Shown here one piece after another: positions 48,144-59,776 of a stretch of 64,000 bases of DNA. Both the position numbers and the translations under genes were made by a program. This DNA comes from Amanita rubescens (taxonomy: Eukaryota > Basidiomycota > Agaricomycetes > Agaricales > Amanitaceae), in assembly GCA_015039365.1 (NCBI GenBank), contig WION01000135.1, positions 62,001 through 126,000 of the forward strand, given 5' to 3'. Below the pieces are notes generated by a model that saw only the letters and a list, made by a program, of their open reading frames with translations, made no database searches and was not told the origin of the DNA. Positions within the stretch are counted from its first letter, which is position 1; each line of letters starts with the position of its first letter.

Positions 48144-51100
48144 ATGCCTACAACTCATGCGCCCCCTCCCCAGACACAAGCAGCGTATCCAACCGATACT
48201 CCCACCAGAGCGAAATCTGCCCTTAATCGACAATTGGGAATGAACGCAGCGGCTATCAAGTCCATTGTTACGCAGCAGTTAATGGGCAATGTCAGCATTG
48301 CGTCAACTTCCGACTTCCTTCAAGCAGTCCTACGGTTGTCCCTGAAGGCAGAGGAATCCTTCGATGAAATTTACACGCGGGTAAAACAGAAGTTTTGGAT
48401 AGGCGGTAAACCTCGTCGAGGAGGGCGATGGAGAAGCTTTCCCACCAAAGCCAAGGCGAACTTATGCGAGTCCGACTATTACGCTCCATTCGTCGACCTT
48501 GCCAATGGCGTCAGCGACCACTGCAAGGCGCTTAAACTGATTGACAACGAGAGTGTAGAAGGCTACTGGGTCTCCAGGCCACATCAAGCGCCCAAGACAC
48601 GAGATCTCGACCATCCCATGATCAAGCCTGACATCGTCCACGTAACGAAGCCGCAGGCTTTCCGTGCCCTCGACAAGAAATTATCAAATGTTCAAGTTCA
48701 AGAGGACGGAAATCTCGAAAAGGAAAAGGTATGCCTCGTTTTATGTTGGGTATGATACGAATGCTAACACAACATGCGGAAAGCGTAACATGAGTCGAGT
48801 CTGGTGGTTACAAGTCCACACGGTAGTTGAAGTCAAAGTTGCAGAGACACCTCATTTAGAGGACTTGAACAGTGCCGTTATTCAATTGTGCTCGTACATG
48901 CGTCAAATGTTTGGTGAACAGCTGGATAGGCGATTCGTGATTGGGATGCTCCTATGTGGCGACAATCTTACTCTGTGGCTTTGCGATAGATCAGGCCTTG
49001 TCGGTACATTAGAACCAATACGTATCCATCAAGTAAGTGAAAGAATATTGTTGTCATCATCCCATTAACAGGGAGTCGCAGGACCCTGAAATGTTTATCA
49101 AAGTCCTTCTAGCGTTCGCTACACTCCCGGCGAAAAAACTAGGCTGGGATCCTACCATGCGTATTTATCAATCCCGGTCGAGAGGTCGGAACCGAGAACC
49201 AATCCCCTCTTACAAGATGGCGCCGACTGATAAGGATTTCCAAACGGATTCGTATCAAGTTAATTGGGTCATCTCTATACCTATGAAAGGCGATCCTAAT
49301 CAACGTGAAGACTTTGTCACGCTCCGGGCGGCTATCGCCGCGAGCACATACGATTTATGTACTCGTGGAACCATCGTGTGGCAAGTCGTCAAGCTGAAGG
49401 ACTTCAAAGAGGGAAATGCGAACAAGAAGGTGAGATGACAGATTCATACTTCCATCATGGCTCTCATTGACCGTTCCGTAGATATTTATATTAAAACAAA
49501 TTTGGCGGCCGCTTAGGACCGACGAATTAGATCGCGGAAAGTGGGCCAAAGATCCAGATCAGAAGCCGTTTGAGGCTGAAATGTATGATGCTGCGGGTAT
49601 GGGCCATCGCGTGTACTCTTCCGAAGATCTCGACGAGAGTTGCACTCTTAAAATTCGTGACGGTCTTAACGCGGAATCGCTTCACAAGGCTACAGAATGG
49701 AACGAGCGGTTCCAAACCCTCATGCTACGCTCTCGCAGTGCACAAGAGCGAACGGAATCGCAGGAACCTTTCACCTATTTAAACTGCACTGAACCGCCCG
49801 ACTATGGTATTTTTTACCACCTAGATGATCATGTCCCTGCATGTCGTGTCCAGGCCCGTTTACTACTAGAGGAATGGGGCTTTCCCTTGAAATACTTTCT
49901 CAATCTCCGGGAGTTGTTAGGTGCCATACGAGGCGCGGTTAAAGGTAAATAGACCACGAGACTCGGAGAATTTATTATTGCTGACTACCAATCTCAGACC
50001 ACGAAAAGATGTACTTCGCGGGTGTTTTACACCGCGATGTCAGCATCGGAAACATTCTGATCACGCCTGCGATGGCAACAGACAAAGGCGCTGAATCGCA
50101 AGATTGCGGACAACTGATTGATCTCGATCATGCAAAGCGTGCCATTGGGTTTTCGCCTTACGATAAATATGATCCTACGGGAGCTATGCTCAAAAAAATG
50201 CATGCTCAAGTGAGCCGCTCGATCGATGATAGTGTTGTCATGCAAGCCTGCGTATACTATGGTCCAGAAAACGACGAAGATACTGCTGAATATTTGCGCA
50301 AGTTGCACCAAGCGGTGTATGGATCGAGGAAGGCAGAAATCCTGACAATGGAACAATTAGGATGGATAGCATCCGTGAGTTTGACTTGATCTTGTCTACG
50401 AGACGATTCCAACGATTTCAGGAAAAATGGTGTCTCAGTGACAGACCTCAATTCTCTGACGAAAAATCCAAAAACCCTCCTCGTACTGTACGTATCCATG
50501 TTACTTTATTCTGGGGAATATCGCCGTTAAAAGGCAATTAATCTGCCCAAGGGTACCATTCAATTTATGAGCGCAGAAGTCATGCTTTCCAAAAACCTTG
50601 CTCAGTCTTTCCGGACCGAGCACTTTACACACAATTCAATACATGACATGGAATCCTTCTTCTGGGTCCTCGTCTACATTTGCCTCACGCGTAACGGTCC
50701 AGGAGGTAAGCGACGCCCAGAACTGACGCCTCCTAAGCAAGGTGGTCGTTCCACACTTTACAATACGATCCAAAAAGTGTTCGAAAACACGAACCTATCG
50801 GATCTCGCGCTCCAACGACAGAATCTCGTTATGGATCTCCTTTTATTCAAGCAGGAGATCCTTAATCACTTTCACCCTTACTTTGGACCCTTGGAACTGA
50901 TGATGGAGAAATGGTACACACTTTTGCAACGGGCACAGTATCATCATTCGATTGAATATGATCATATCCATATTCATGTCAAGGCAATTCTCGACGAAGC
51001 CATCATGAATTTGCAGTCAGACGATCCCAGCTACGCTGATGGTACGATTATAGCCTCTCAAGCTCGAGAAAAGTGGTGGCATGAATCACCGATATCTGTG

Positions 51101-51646
51101 GCACATCCAAACGTTTCACCCATGGCTCCGCTACCCACTCGAACAATGGAATCACCAACGACCCCTACGCCGACGGCTGGGCCGTCAACAGCGAATTGGC
51201 AAGAGAGGAATGTGAAGAACAGGTCACCACTTTCTCCATCGCACACCCTAAATTCGCGAGTTGCTCACCCCCAAAATGCTCGCACATCTCCACGTTCCCC
51301 GTTACATCGGATGGCTTATAGAACCTCGGGGAAGAGGAAATTACAGGACGAGTTATCATCGGTACAGGCTCGCGAGAGTCTTGCGTCTCCTCAGAAACGA
51401 CTACGATCAACCAAGGCACACAATGAAGTAACCGCGGACGCCGAGGCGCCAAACAGAAGGCGACCGGCTGCTACGTCGTCGAGCGGCGGCGTAGGATCGT
51501 CAATGAGAGTGACGCGTTCATCCTCTAGGACAGCGCAGAAGAATGCAAACATCGCAGAATCATCAACCTTGGTGGCACAGAGAGCTGCGAAGGGAAGGAA
51601 GAAGATGCGCCAGGATTCAAAGGGCAAGAGCGGAGATATGCGGTGA
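48144..51646 (+). CDS. FunK1 fungal protein kinase, copy 4
   Basis: Seven exons: 48144..48728, 48784..49032, 49082..49429, 49482..49944, 49998..50374, 50422..50487, 50552..51646; 1060 residues, intact. Domain order as in copy 3: N-terminal helical region, N-lobe elements, HRDVSIGN (HRD about 560-562), LIDLDHAKRA, then FMSAEVM and a long basic, Pro/Ser-rich tail with NLS-like clusters (KRKLQ, QKRLR, GRKKMR). Exons 1-4 and 7 are almost identical to copy 3, whereas exon 5 after the catalytic loop and intron 5 differ strongly. The 3' flank was hit by a LINE 230 bp beyond the stop. Confidence 0.9.
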
Positions 51647-51879
51647 TTTCATGTACTTTTAGGACATTATGATTATGATTGATTTGACGGTTCAATAAGC
51701 TATGTTTTTGATGCTCGCAATACTTTGACGGTTTGACCACTCGCAACTTTGTAATGGTTCCACGGCTACATAAATCGTCCGCGCTTGAAGCGGTGGGCGC
51801 CCTGAGTGTAACAAAACCCTCGCGTCGAGTAGAATCGCCTTTTACAGGCATAGATATGACTGATTGCGATTGATACGAT

Positions 51880-51893
51880 GCAATTCTAAAGTC
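51880..51893. repeat. Target-site duplication, left copy (14 bp)
   Basis: GCAATTCTAAAGTC here is identical to 53438-53451. The two copies bracket the LINE exactly: poly-T begins on the next base on this side and the truncated coding end abuts the other. Confidence 0.93.
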
Positions 51894-53437
51894 TTTTTTT
51901 TTTTTTTTTTTTAATTGTAAAGGTGATTTCATTTGAGCAAGAAGTAAACTAATACAAGTGGGCGTTGTGACACAAGTCACATAGTGGGGTAATGCGCGTT
52001 TACGCGCATGTTAATGTGTTTAGTGGTATTTTTCTAGATAGAAAAGAGGGAAACGAATAGAGGAAAAGAGAACTATGGTACATCGAGGGGAAGATCAGTA
52101 AACGAAAATATAGTAGGATTTTCTTTGATGATTTTAGTAAGTGATACGTCATTTTTCGGATCGTTAGTCCATTCGCGTAAAGAAGGAAAAGAAAAGTGAT
52201 ACCTGCATCGTGTTAGGATGTGCTCGCGTGATTGGTAAGTCCCAGGTTGGCACGTTGGGCAATCTGTTGATTTGTCCGGAAACATTCGTTGGTTGTGTTC
52301 TCCTGTTGGTGCGTGGTTGGTCATTGCATACGTGATTCTCGTCATCCTCTCTCTATCGTCATCCGCCATTTCAAAGAAGAATCTTTTTCTCTTCGTCGAA
52401 GAGCCTAGCATGGGTAGGAAGCGCTTTCGGTTATATTTAACAGCGAGCCATTGTCGACCTCTGTAAGCTTGGGAGCTGGCTCTGATTCTCCAAAGGTTGT
52501 TCATGCGGCGCCTTTGCTCGTCGGTGAAGTGTTGTTTCAAAATTAGGGGTCCCTTCGTGGTTGGGGGTGCGCGGGAAGCGAGTGAATCCACCTTCTCATT
52601 GCCTTCAATGCCTGAGTGCGACGGGCAGTGCGCGAAATGAAGGGAACGAATGGTGTTGTCCGCAAAGAGGTCCAAGAGTAGGAGATTTATTCTGACGGAC
52701 TCCATCTGATTGGTGTGTGCGTCCATGTTCAGGGCACCTTGAATGACGCTTTTGTTGTCAATAATGAACCAAAGGTTGGGTCTGATTCGTTCTTTGTTTG
52801 CAGCCGCCCACGCAACCGCCATCCCTAGGGCTACTATTTCTGCATCGTAAGAGGAGCCTGCCGGGCAATCGGCTGTGTCCGCAGTGTCAAATAATCCATG
52901 GTCAGACAAGACGAAGGCAGCTCGTCCTCGCCTTTTGTCTTTCCAGTAACCGCCATCAGTATAGATGACAGTGGCGTCCTCATCGCTTTCCACCTCTCTG
53001 AGCCACGTTCGATACTCTCTCATCCACCCGCCAAACTCATCGCTGTTTTTCTTTGGAGCGTCCATCTTTGTGCGTTCAATGTTTTCTCCATACACATCTT
53101 CGACCCTGTGTCCCGGCCTGTTGGCGGGGTGATAGGTGTCGAATTGTTCTTTAATTTGTCCTCTAAAGGCTCTAAGTCTAGTGTTGGGATTGTCGCTCGG
53201 GAGATGACGTGGGCGTCTTTTGGGTCTTATCCTTCTGGACGAGGGTTTAACCAGATCCGATGACCAGGCAATTTTAAGCAGGTGGTTGTTCGGGAGCGTG
53301 TGAATCCTGGCGACGTAACCGTAAATGCATAGATTGCACCATACATCCAGGGGGGGGATGTGAGCGATCATCTCTAATGCGCCCGATGGGGATCCTCTGA
53401 AAGCGCCTGTTATCCATCTCAGAGCGAAGTTATGGAC
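51894..53437 (-). mobile_element. 5'-truncated non-LTR retrotransposon (LINE) insertion
   Basis: 1544 bp between perfect 14-bp target-site duplications. On the minus strand the element reads: end of a reverse-transcriptase reading frame, RNase H domain, a Cys/His motif, a 3' untranslated part (52072-51913) and a 19-nt oligo-A tail (poly-T 51894-51912 on the plus strand). This is the normal product of target-primed reverse transcription with 5' truncation. The intact frame suggests a recent insertion. Confidence 0.92.
52073..53437 (-). CDS. LINE ORF2 3' part: RT tail + RNase H + CCHC-like motif
   Basis: The open frame runs from the insertion edge to the stop at 52073 (about 454 codons) without interruption. 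The first residues (ALRWITGAFR...) match the end of LINE reverse transcriptases. RNase H catalytic acids are present: IYTDGG (Asp), YDAEIVAL (Glu), IIDNKS (Asp) and GNEKVDSLA (Asp). Near the C terminus CPTC...REHILTRC forms a Cys/His pattern typical of these elements. The endonuclease and the main RT body are missing, so the fragment cannot move by itself. It has no promoter or start of its own. Confidence 0.9.
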   Translation of the reverse strand, partial: VHNFALRWITGAFRGSPSGALEMIAHIPPLDVWCNLCIYGYVARIHTLPNNHLLKIAWSSDLVKPSSRRIRPKRRPRHLPSDNPNTRLRAFRGQIKEQFDTYHPANRPGHRVEDVYGENIERTKMDAPKKNSDEFGGWMREYRTWLREVESDEDATVIYTDGGYWKDKRRGRAAFVLSDHGLFDTADTADCPAGSSYDAEIVALGMAVAWAAANKERIRPNLWFIIDNKSVIQGALNMDAHTNQMESVRINLLLLDLFADNTIRSLHFAHCPSHSGIEGNEKVDSLASRAPPTTKGPLILKQHFTDEQRRRMNNLWRIRASSQAYRGRQWLAVKYNRKRFLPMLGSSTKRKRFFFEMADDDRERMTRITYAMTNHAPTGEHNQRMFPDKSTDCPTCQPGTYQSREHILTRCRYHFSFPSLREWTNDPKNDVSLTKIIKENPTIFSFTDLPLDVP

Positions 53438-53451
53438 GCAATTCTAAAGTC
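53438..53451. repeat. Target-site duplication, right copy (14 bp)
   Basis: GCAATTCTAAAGTC, identical to 51880-51893; marks the 5' truncation point of the minus-strand LINE. Confidence 0.93.
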
Positions 53452-53482
53452 GTCCAAACAGTGGAGGCTGACGAATCCGCAT

Positions 53483-53504
53483 GGTGGGATTCAATAATCC
53501 CACC
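53483..53504. repeat. Perfect short inverted repeat
   Basis: GGTGGGATT and AATCCCACC form a 9-bp stem with a CAAT loop, 32 bp beyond the LINE target site. No gene or terminator role can be assigned. The rest of 53452-54489 has no supported exon. Confidence 0.6.
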
Positions 53505-54489
53505 GCTTCATCAGATGGGGGAGGTATTCGACAGAAGGAGTCTGACCCTGATGCAATTTGGACGTTGCTTATCAACTATTGGGCGATAGATTTCGTACTC
53601 ATTGAGAAAATTTGATTAAAGGTACGTTTGCTCCAATATGGAAGTTGGCCTTGCAGCCACTTCTTTGTTCCGCAATCGAAATTCTAACCGCATCAACAGT
53701 TCGGATCTCGCTTAGCCATGTGATGCATGACTTCAAAGGGCCACCGAGAGGTGAATGTGAATTGGTCAAGTAGCCGATGTTTATCAAACTTCTCACGGCC
53801 GCAAGTGGGCTCGGACCCGCGGCCGAGCCCAAGTATCGCCTAAAATTCTTCGAAAGATACTATCCATGTTAAACATGGTCAGGTCGAGAATAATATGACA
53901 TCCCGCCCAACCGAGGTCTGTTAACGACGTGGTACAAAGCAAGGATAAGTAGAAGGATCTCTTAACTGATTAGTGTATGCACACGTGCTGTGCATCATGA
54001 TCTACTTGACGTTATCTAATCATGTCTTTTCACAAGTCACGTCACCTTCAAGTCACTCAGTATCACTCACTGGCAAAGACATAATATAAAGCATGATTTC
54101 AAGCGCTAAGGAAAATTTGCATTATCGATGGTTGCGCCCGTTCCACGTCAAGTCGTAGCCACTTATTTGGCCCTATCACCAAATGGACACTCGCACCTCG
54201 CCAACTTGATCAGTGAATTGGTATACATGGGGATCATCGGACGCTGGTCACCAGCGCTTTTTCAAAGTTCCGACTTGGAAATTGGTTCTCAAGCTTCCCT
54301 TTATTAGTCCCTCCTTATCGCCATCGTTCTGCGCCTATCTTTTCACCGTCCATACACATATCCATCGATTAACCTCCACCCAAACTTCATCCGCATCCGT
54401 CAAGGCCCGTGAAATGCCAAAGGAAGGAAAGAAAAGGCAACCAAGTCAAGTCAACTGCCACGATCATGACTAAACTTCACTAATTATAG

Positions 54490-55402
54490 GCCTTGTCGTG
54501 TTCTCATCGTCGGTAGAGTGAGCGTGGTTGTATTCGCGTGAATCGAGTTAACGAAGGTCATGGCAGTCAGGATCTGGGAAATCGTCACTGATCAATGGCG
54601 TATTAAAGGAAGACGGGCTTGCGGTGGGTTCCCTCTCAGCTTCGCCTTGGATCATCGTTCTCACCTATACCCATAGGAAGTCTGTCATGATGATGCGGGA
54701 AAGGCTGAGATCGACCAGGAATTCACCTCAAAGAACGACGAACGCTTCATTTTACACGATTCGCAAGGTTACGAACCGGGGAACTATAGAGTGTGCGAAA
54801 TCTTAGACCAATTTATCAAGGAGAGAGGCCCAGATTCTAAGAGGCCTGTCGCCGAGAAGATCGATGTTATATGGTATGTTGTTAACAAATAGATTACTTT
54901 GGAATTGAGTAAGGATCCCAAAAAGGCTATTGATCACTGTGCCATATGCTGGTAGTCGGCTTATCGAAAGAGGAGACGAGTACGTAATGAGATGGGTCAA
55001 GGATAAAAGTAAAGAAACAGTAGCGTCATTTCCTGTTGTCAACTTACTGAGTGATAATAGTTCCGGTTGTTGTCGTGTTCACGAAGAATGACCTCATGAT
55101 TGCAGCTGCGAAGAATCGCATAATGCAAGAGAACAATAAAGAAAGAGGACAGGAGCTTCAGAAACACAGCGAACAGGTTGCATCTAAGAGATATAACTGA
55201 GGAATGTTTGGAGAAATTCAAGGAGATCACTACCCATCCTTTGATCGACATCGCAGGGAAACTCACGGATCATGCTCTTATAGCACGTACGCGATTCTCC
55301 AGGCCAGCTATATTCTATTGATATTCATTTTTGCTCAGTCTCAGAGCCCGAAAGTTTGGTCGGGCTCAAGGATCTCACATTGCGGAAAGCACGCAATTTG
55401 TG
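54490..55402 (+). pseudogene. P-loop GTPase (fungal G-domain protein), frameshifted
   Basis: Exons recognised: 54490..54517, 54567..54623, 54677..54873, 54926..55008, 55061 to about 55266, then about 55319..55402. They encode RVLIVGRSGSGKSSLING (G1 loop), ILHDSQGYEPG (G3, DxxG), WLLITVPYAGSRLIERGDE and VPVVVVFTKND-like sequence (G4, written as PVVVVFTKND after an A|TT join). This is the agaricomycete family of TRAFAC-type GTPases. Between about 55180 and 55200 the frame must shift by one base to pass from HSEQ to ITEECLEKFKEI, so the gene is broken or the sequence has an error. I could not identify the first exon; an ATG at 54414 is a candidate but its splice phase does not fit. Confidence 0.6.
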
Positions 55403-56698
55403 ATTTACCCCTTATTCTATGTTGTGGACTAGGATCTGTCAGGCCCTGTCCTTCCTTGGACATTCTGTAAGATAGCGTCAACGTGTAATATTATACCGTC
55501 GTTGTTGCTTGGTACCCGTTGTTTTTCTTCGTTCATCTACGTCACATTTCTCTACATCGTTTTCTTCCGAATTCATCCATAGTCACATCGTTTCTTATTT
55601 TTGTACCTCGGCCCATGTTTCTCTGCACCTAATACGGTCTGAGTCACTTCTAGACTCTAGAGTTGGAACTTTTCCCACGGTTGCAAAACGACCACCGTGG
55701 ACATCAACTAAACTGCGAAGTGCGAACTATGGCTATCCAAATTCGCATCGTCGAGATATGTCCACAGCCTATTTGTTATATATCGCCAAGTCACCTTTAC
55801 TTCGACTACATACGCGGGACGAATCAAAAGCAACTACCAAGATTGTCAACCGGTGCATTGAACTCCCCCCCGGGACCCATAATGAGTATTTGTCAAGACT
55901 ATTACTTGAATTTCTTGACAGAGTGTAGGCCACTTGCGATCATGGCGCTCTAGAATAAGAAATCACAGGGATTCTTTGTTTCATTTGATTTCGATTCGTT
56001 CTTTGGGAAGGCTAAGAAAATTAACGCTGCGATCACATAGCATGTTTCCACCTCCATGGTCACCTTGCTACTCATCAAGCTACAATTGACTGTATATAGC
56101 ACATTGGTAAGCACTCTCGGGACTGATCACTTGTATATCTGAACCAGACACAGCACTGACAACAGCCACACTCGTTATGACGAGATTTGATCCATAGAAT
56201 AAAATATCACAGGGATTCTGCATTCTATTTGTTTCGATTCGATTCGGCAAGATCAAGCAAATTGTGGCGAGTCCTATGGGAATGCGTTGAGCTTGCGTTA
56301 AGGAATCGACACGATGAAGCTCCGTCTTGAAGAACACGGGAAGAATGTCTGGTCAAAAGATGAATAGAGTCCCACTCCACGACAAAGGTATCACAACTAT
56401 TTATACTGACTAAATATAGATGTAGGTAGTCGAGGGAGTTATTGCCAAGAGACGAACGGTGAAACTACGCGTGGAACACAAGTGAAGCAATCAACGGTAA
56501 GGGGATCGCCCGGCGTTTACGGGCGTTACGGAAATCAATACACCCGCCACCGACTCCACCTTCACGGAACGCGCAAAGATGGCACTAATCGTTTTAGGCC
56601 GATGGATTTCGTCCTGCCTCAAGTATAATAAGTTCGTTGGTACGTACTCTTCTCCGTATTTTGCTTTTCTTTCCCTCTTAACCTGTCGTTACATTCGT
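55403..56698. other. Intergenic with an imperfect direct repeat
   Basis: No gene is supported. Two related segments, about 55960-56040 and 56205-56280, share ATCACAGGGATTCT followed by TTTCGATTCG. Short frames at 55509-55953 have no domain. The right end, rich in CACCGCC, precedes the next gene. Confidence 0.4.
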
Positions 56699-58660
56699 AT
56701 GAGCGGTCTAGGGATAATGCGGGCAACGATCTTAGCTTTGGCAAGCATCATCGTACGTACGAAGATTGTGTGCGCGTTGAATAATTGGAGCGAGCCATGT
56801 ACCTCGGGCACCTGTTCATACGGTAACGTATCCAAAACCTGCCTTGACTCATCATTGAAAGATGTCCATGGGATATGTATACAGATCTCCCAGACGCGCA
56901 AGAGGGGTATTCAGGAACACTAGAAATCGTACGTAGGTCATTTCGCTATCTCCAACTCACCGTAAAAGGCTGGCTACAGTGGGGTTCTCCCATCTCCGAC
57001 ATAACAACTGCCGCAGGCTGGGAAATTATGGATTGTGAGCAGAATGCTGTGGAGCAAGACATTCGACTTGTCTGTACATCTTCCGCGGCTGCTTGCGACC
57101 ACCTGTACTTAAGTGGTGGAGCAGAGGGAAAGATTGTGCGACTGCCTGAATCCGTAAGCCATATCCCGCAGAGTTTCCCGCAGCTGCAGAAGATTGAGCC
57201 CTCCGCAGTGCGGAAGAAGCGCATTTGCCCGTGTAGCCAGAGCTTGGGTGCCAGATGATCAATCTATGCCGATGACTTTGGAAAGTCGCCACACGGGAGT
57301 GAATGGAATGCTGCCCGAGGTTAAAGCATTACATTTGGATACAAATTTTGATGCCGTTGATCCAAATCAGTTCGTGGTTTAGTTAACAAAAAATCGTGCT
57401 ACTAATACTATAGCAGGACGGGCCCAGTCCATTTCTCGATTCTGGCGAAGGGACATATATTCAACAAGAGTGCCAATTTGCCAATCAATGTAACGGGTGG
57501 GGCCACCTTCATGCAGACAGTCAGCTGTCCCCCTCTGAATCTCGGTGTTGAGATCGATGTGAATGTCACTGCTCGTGCAGATATTACGATTGATCTTTTC
57601 GTTAATGGAACATTAACATCGAACATATTACACCATTTTGGCATGTCAATGGGTAAGCGTTCCTCTTAAAATCTGGACACCGTAATCAACCTTTCCATAG
57701 GTCTGTCTGCAGACGTCAACGGGTCGTTGGCATTGCAAGCTGATATAGAGGTGCGCAATTTTCTTTGGCATAGAATGAAGGGCTATCATCTAAGTAGCGC
57801 ATCACAGGCAACTTTGGATTCGGGTCAGGTGACGATCTTTGAAGTCGGATTACCTGGTCTTGATTTTCCCAAGTAAGCAGTTTCGGATCCTGTCAAACTG
57901 TTCTCATCTCCATTATCAGAATATTTTCGTTGGGACCCACGTTCCAAATCAACACTCAGGTCATTGCTAATTTTGACTTGGCCCTTGGTGCGCAGATTGG
58001 AATGAACTATCATATCGACAACGCTATTATTGTGATTCCTTCACACGGCACGCCCAGCAACAACTCCGTCAGCCTTCGCGAGTCTCGTAAGTCCGTCCCT
58101 TCACACCAGCCAAAATACGCTGAATCTCTTGATAGCTCTCCAACTTTCCGCAACTCCATTCATCAAAGCAAATGGAAGCATAGAAGGCCACCTCATTCCA
58201 ACTCTGAACCTCGGTATCAGTGCATTCGGCAAGCGAGTGCAGTCTGGGATCTATATCGCGCTCGATAGTGCGGCTGTATTAAATATCTCGCTCGAAGAGG
58301 TTAATACGACACAAAATATAAGCCGTCAATACGACGCGCTCGATCTCGAGCATGGCCGCGACAATACCGATATCAGGGCCTGTTGAACCCAGAAGCGATA
58401 CGGCATTCGAAGGCTGCTTCGAGGTCGATGCTGTACTCGACTTTAATGTAGGCGCCGACGCCGATTTTCTCAACCTCTTCCAAGCTGGTGATCAATGGAC
58501 GATTTTCCAGGAAACAGTTCCCGCTGTACAAGGTAACCATTTCTCACCTCGTGCATAATGTGATTTAACGATGGTTTTTGCAGAAGTGCTTTGGCAAATC
58601 TGCGAATACTACTTCGGACTTGGAGATGAGATCTCTACGGCGCAAGACCGCGGGGAATAG
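56699..58660 (+). CDS. Secreted protein of an uncharacterised agaricomycete family
   Basis: Eleven exons: 56699..56822, 56885..56928, 56980..57153, 57209..57369, 57414..57652, 57701..57750, 57808..57872, 57920..58086, 58136..58324, 58377..58532, 58584..58660; 481 residues, all phases agree. A signal peptide (MRATILALASIIV...) is followed by NNWSEPC-SGTCSYDLP, SDITTAAGW, SAFARVARAW, ALHLDTNFD, and later LPGLDFP and GPTFQINTQV. I recognise this order from secreted proteins common in mushroom genomes and usually annotated only as hypothetical. Many N-glycosylation sequons occur between residues 200 and 380. The last exon is the least certain: one base would change its frame to read KCFG, the ending I remember for the family. 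Function unknown; extracellular location is likely. Confidence 0.78.
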
Positions 58661-59776
58661 TGGTAGGTACGGCCTCTAGTTCTTCCTGCGCCAAGTCCAA
58701 GACCGCCAGCTTTAAATGTCGCATTCCGACTTTTCTAGTGCAAGTGGCGAATCAGACCATATCGGGGACTAACTGAGGAGGTTCTGATCGAATATATTAT
58801 GTTGTTCGCCACCGTAGAGATAAGATAACGAAAGAAGGGCTAAACTGATCAATATCACAGGGTCATCGCTTCCTGTTGCGGACGCAAAGTATAAGTACAA
58901 CTTTTTGATGTGAATGTGACGTGTCGTGTGCGTCCCGCGATGCGCCACCGTAGTATTAGCGTACTTGGTGAACGTCGACGATCTCCGAGTCGTATCTCGG
59001 ATTTGGTGAGAGAATGGTGGCTCCATACCTATCCAGCCCTGCTATGGCACGCGTTGGCATTAGCGCCTTGGGGCCCTTTGCCCTACTAGTCCTAGGACCT
59101 GCGCTAGTCAACTTTTGAACAAGCCGCATGGTTTTATTTACCCATCGTTAGTGTTACCCTCAAGGGTTCTGAGTGCCCTATGCCCAGGTGGCCTCACACG
59201 CGTCGCAGGGTGTATATACGCGACGTACGTGCGCATCCCAAACACGAAATCATTACTTTCCTTGAGGCTGATACAGTTGCTACTTACATACACGCTCTTG
59301 ACATGTCCGCATTCAAGTCGGTATTCTTGTTACACTACTTACATTTGATTAGTAGTACAATTTATATACTATACCTCGCGTTCGCTCTCGTCTCTGTGCG
59401 CCAACAACACCAGTAAAAAAAAAAACAAGAAACGGAAACCGGTCCCCTTGAAGCATGAAACGTATACGACGGGGACTGTTTTTTTTAACAGTGACACTTG
59501 AATTTTATGAAACACGCGCGTGGGCGAGGATGGATGTGCAGTAAGCAAGTAAATTGATATATAAAACACCGCTCAAGGGTGTTTAAGATCATGTCTGCTC
59601 TCTTTTTCTTTTTCTTTTTTAAAAAAAAAGATGTTGTTGTAATGTGCTTATCGATCACATATGACGAGAAAACTTGAAGCAGAAAATGTACAAGTAGAAA
59701 AGAAAAAAGGGGGAGGCGGAAACATTGATGAACAATGATTTGATTTGGGGGAACAAGAAAAAATCGTGGGCAACGA
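58661..59776. other. Intergenic between convergent genes
   Basis: No gene is supported. A-rich runs at 59415 and 59619 lie beyond the NAP1 3' end. Short frames at 59115-59416 show no domain. Confidence 0.5.
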
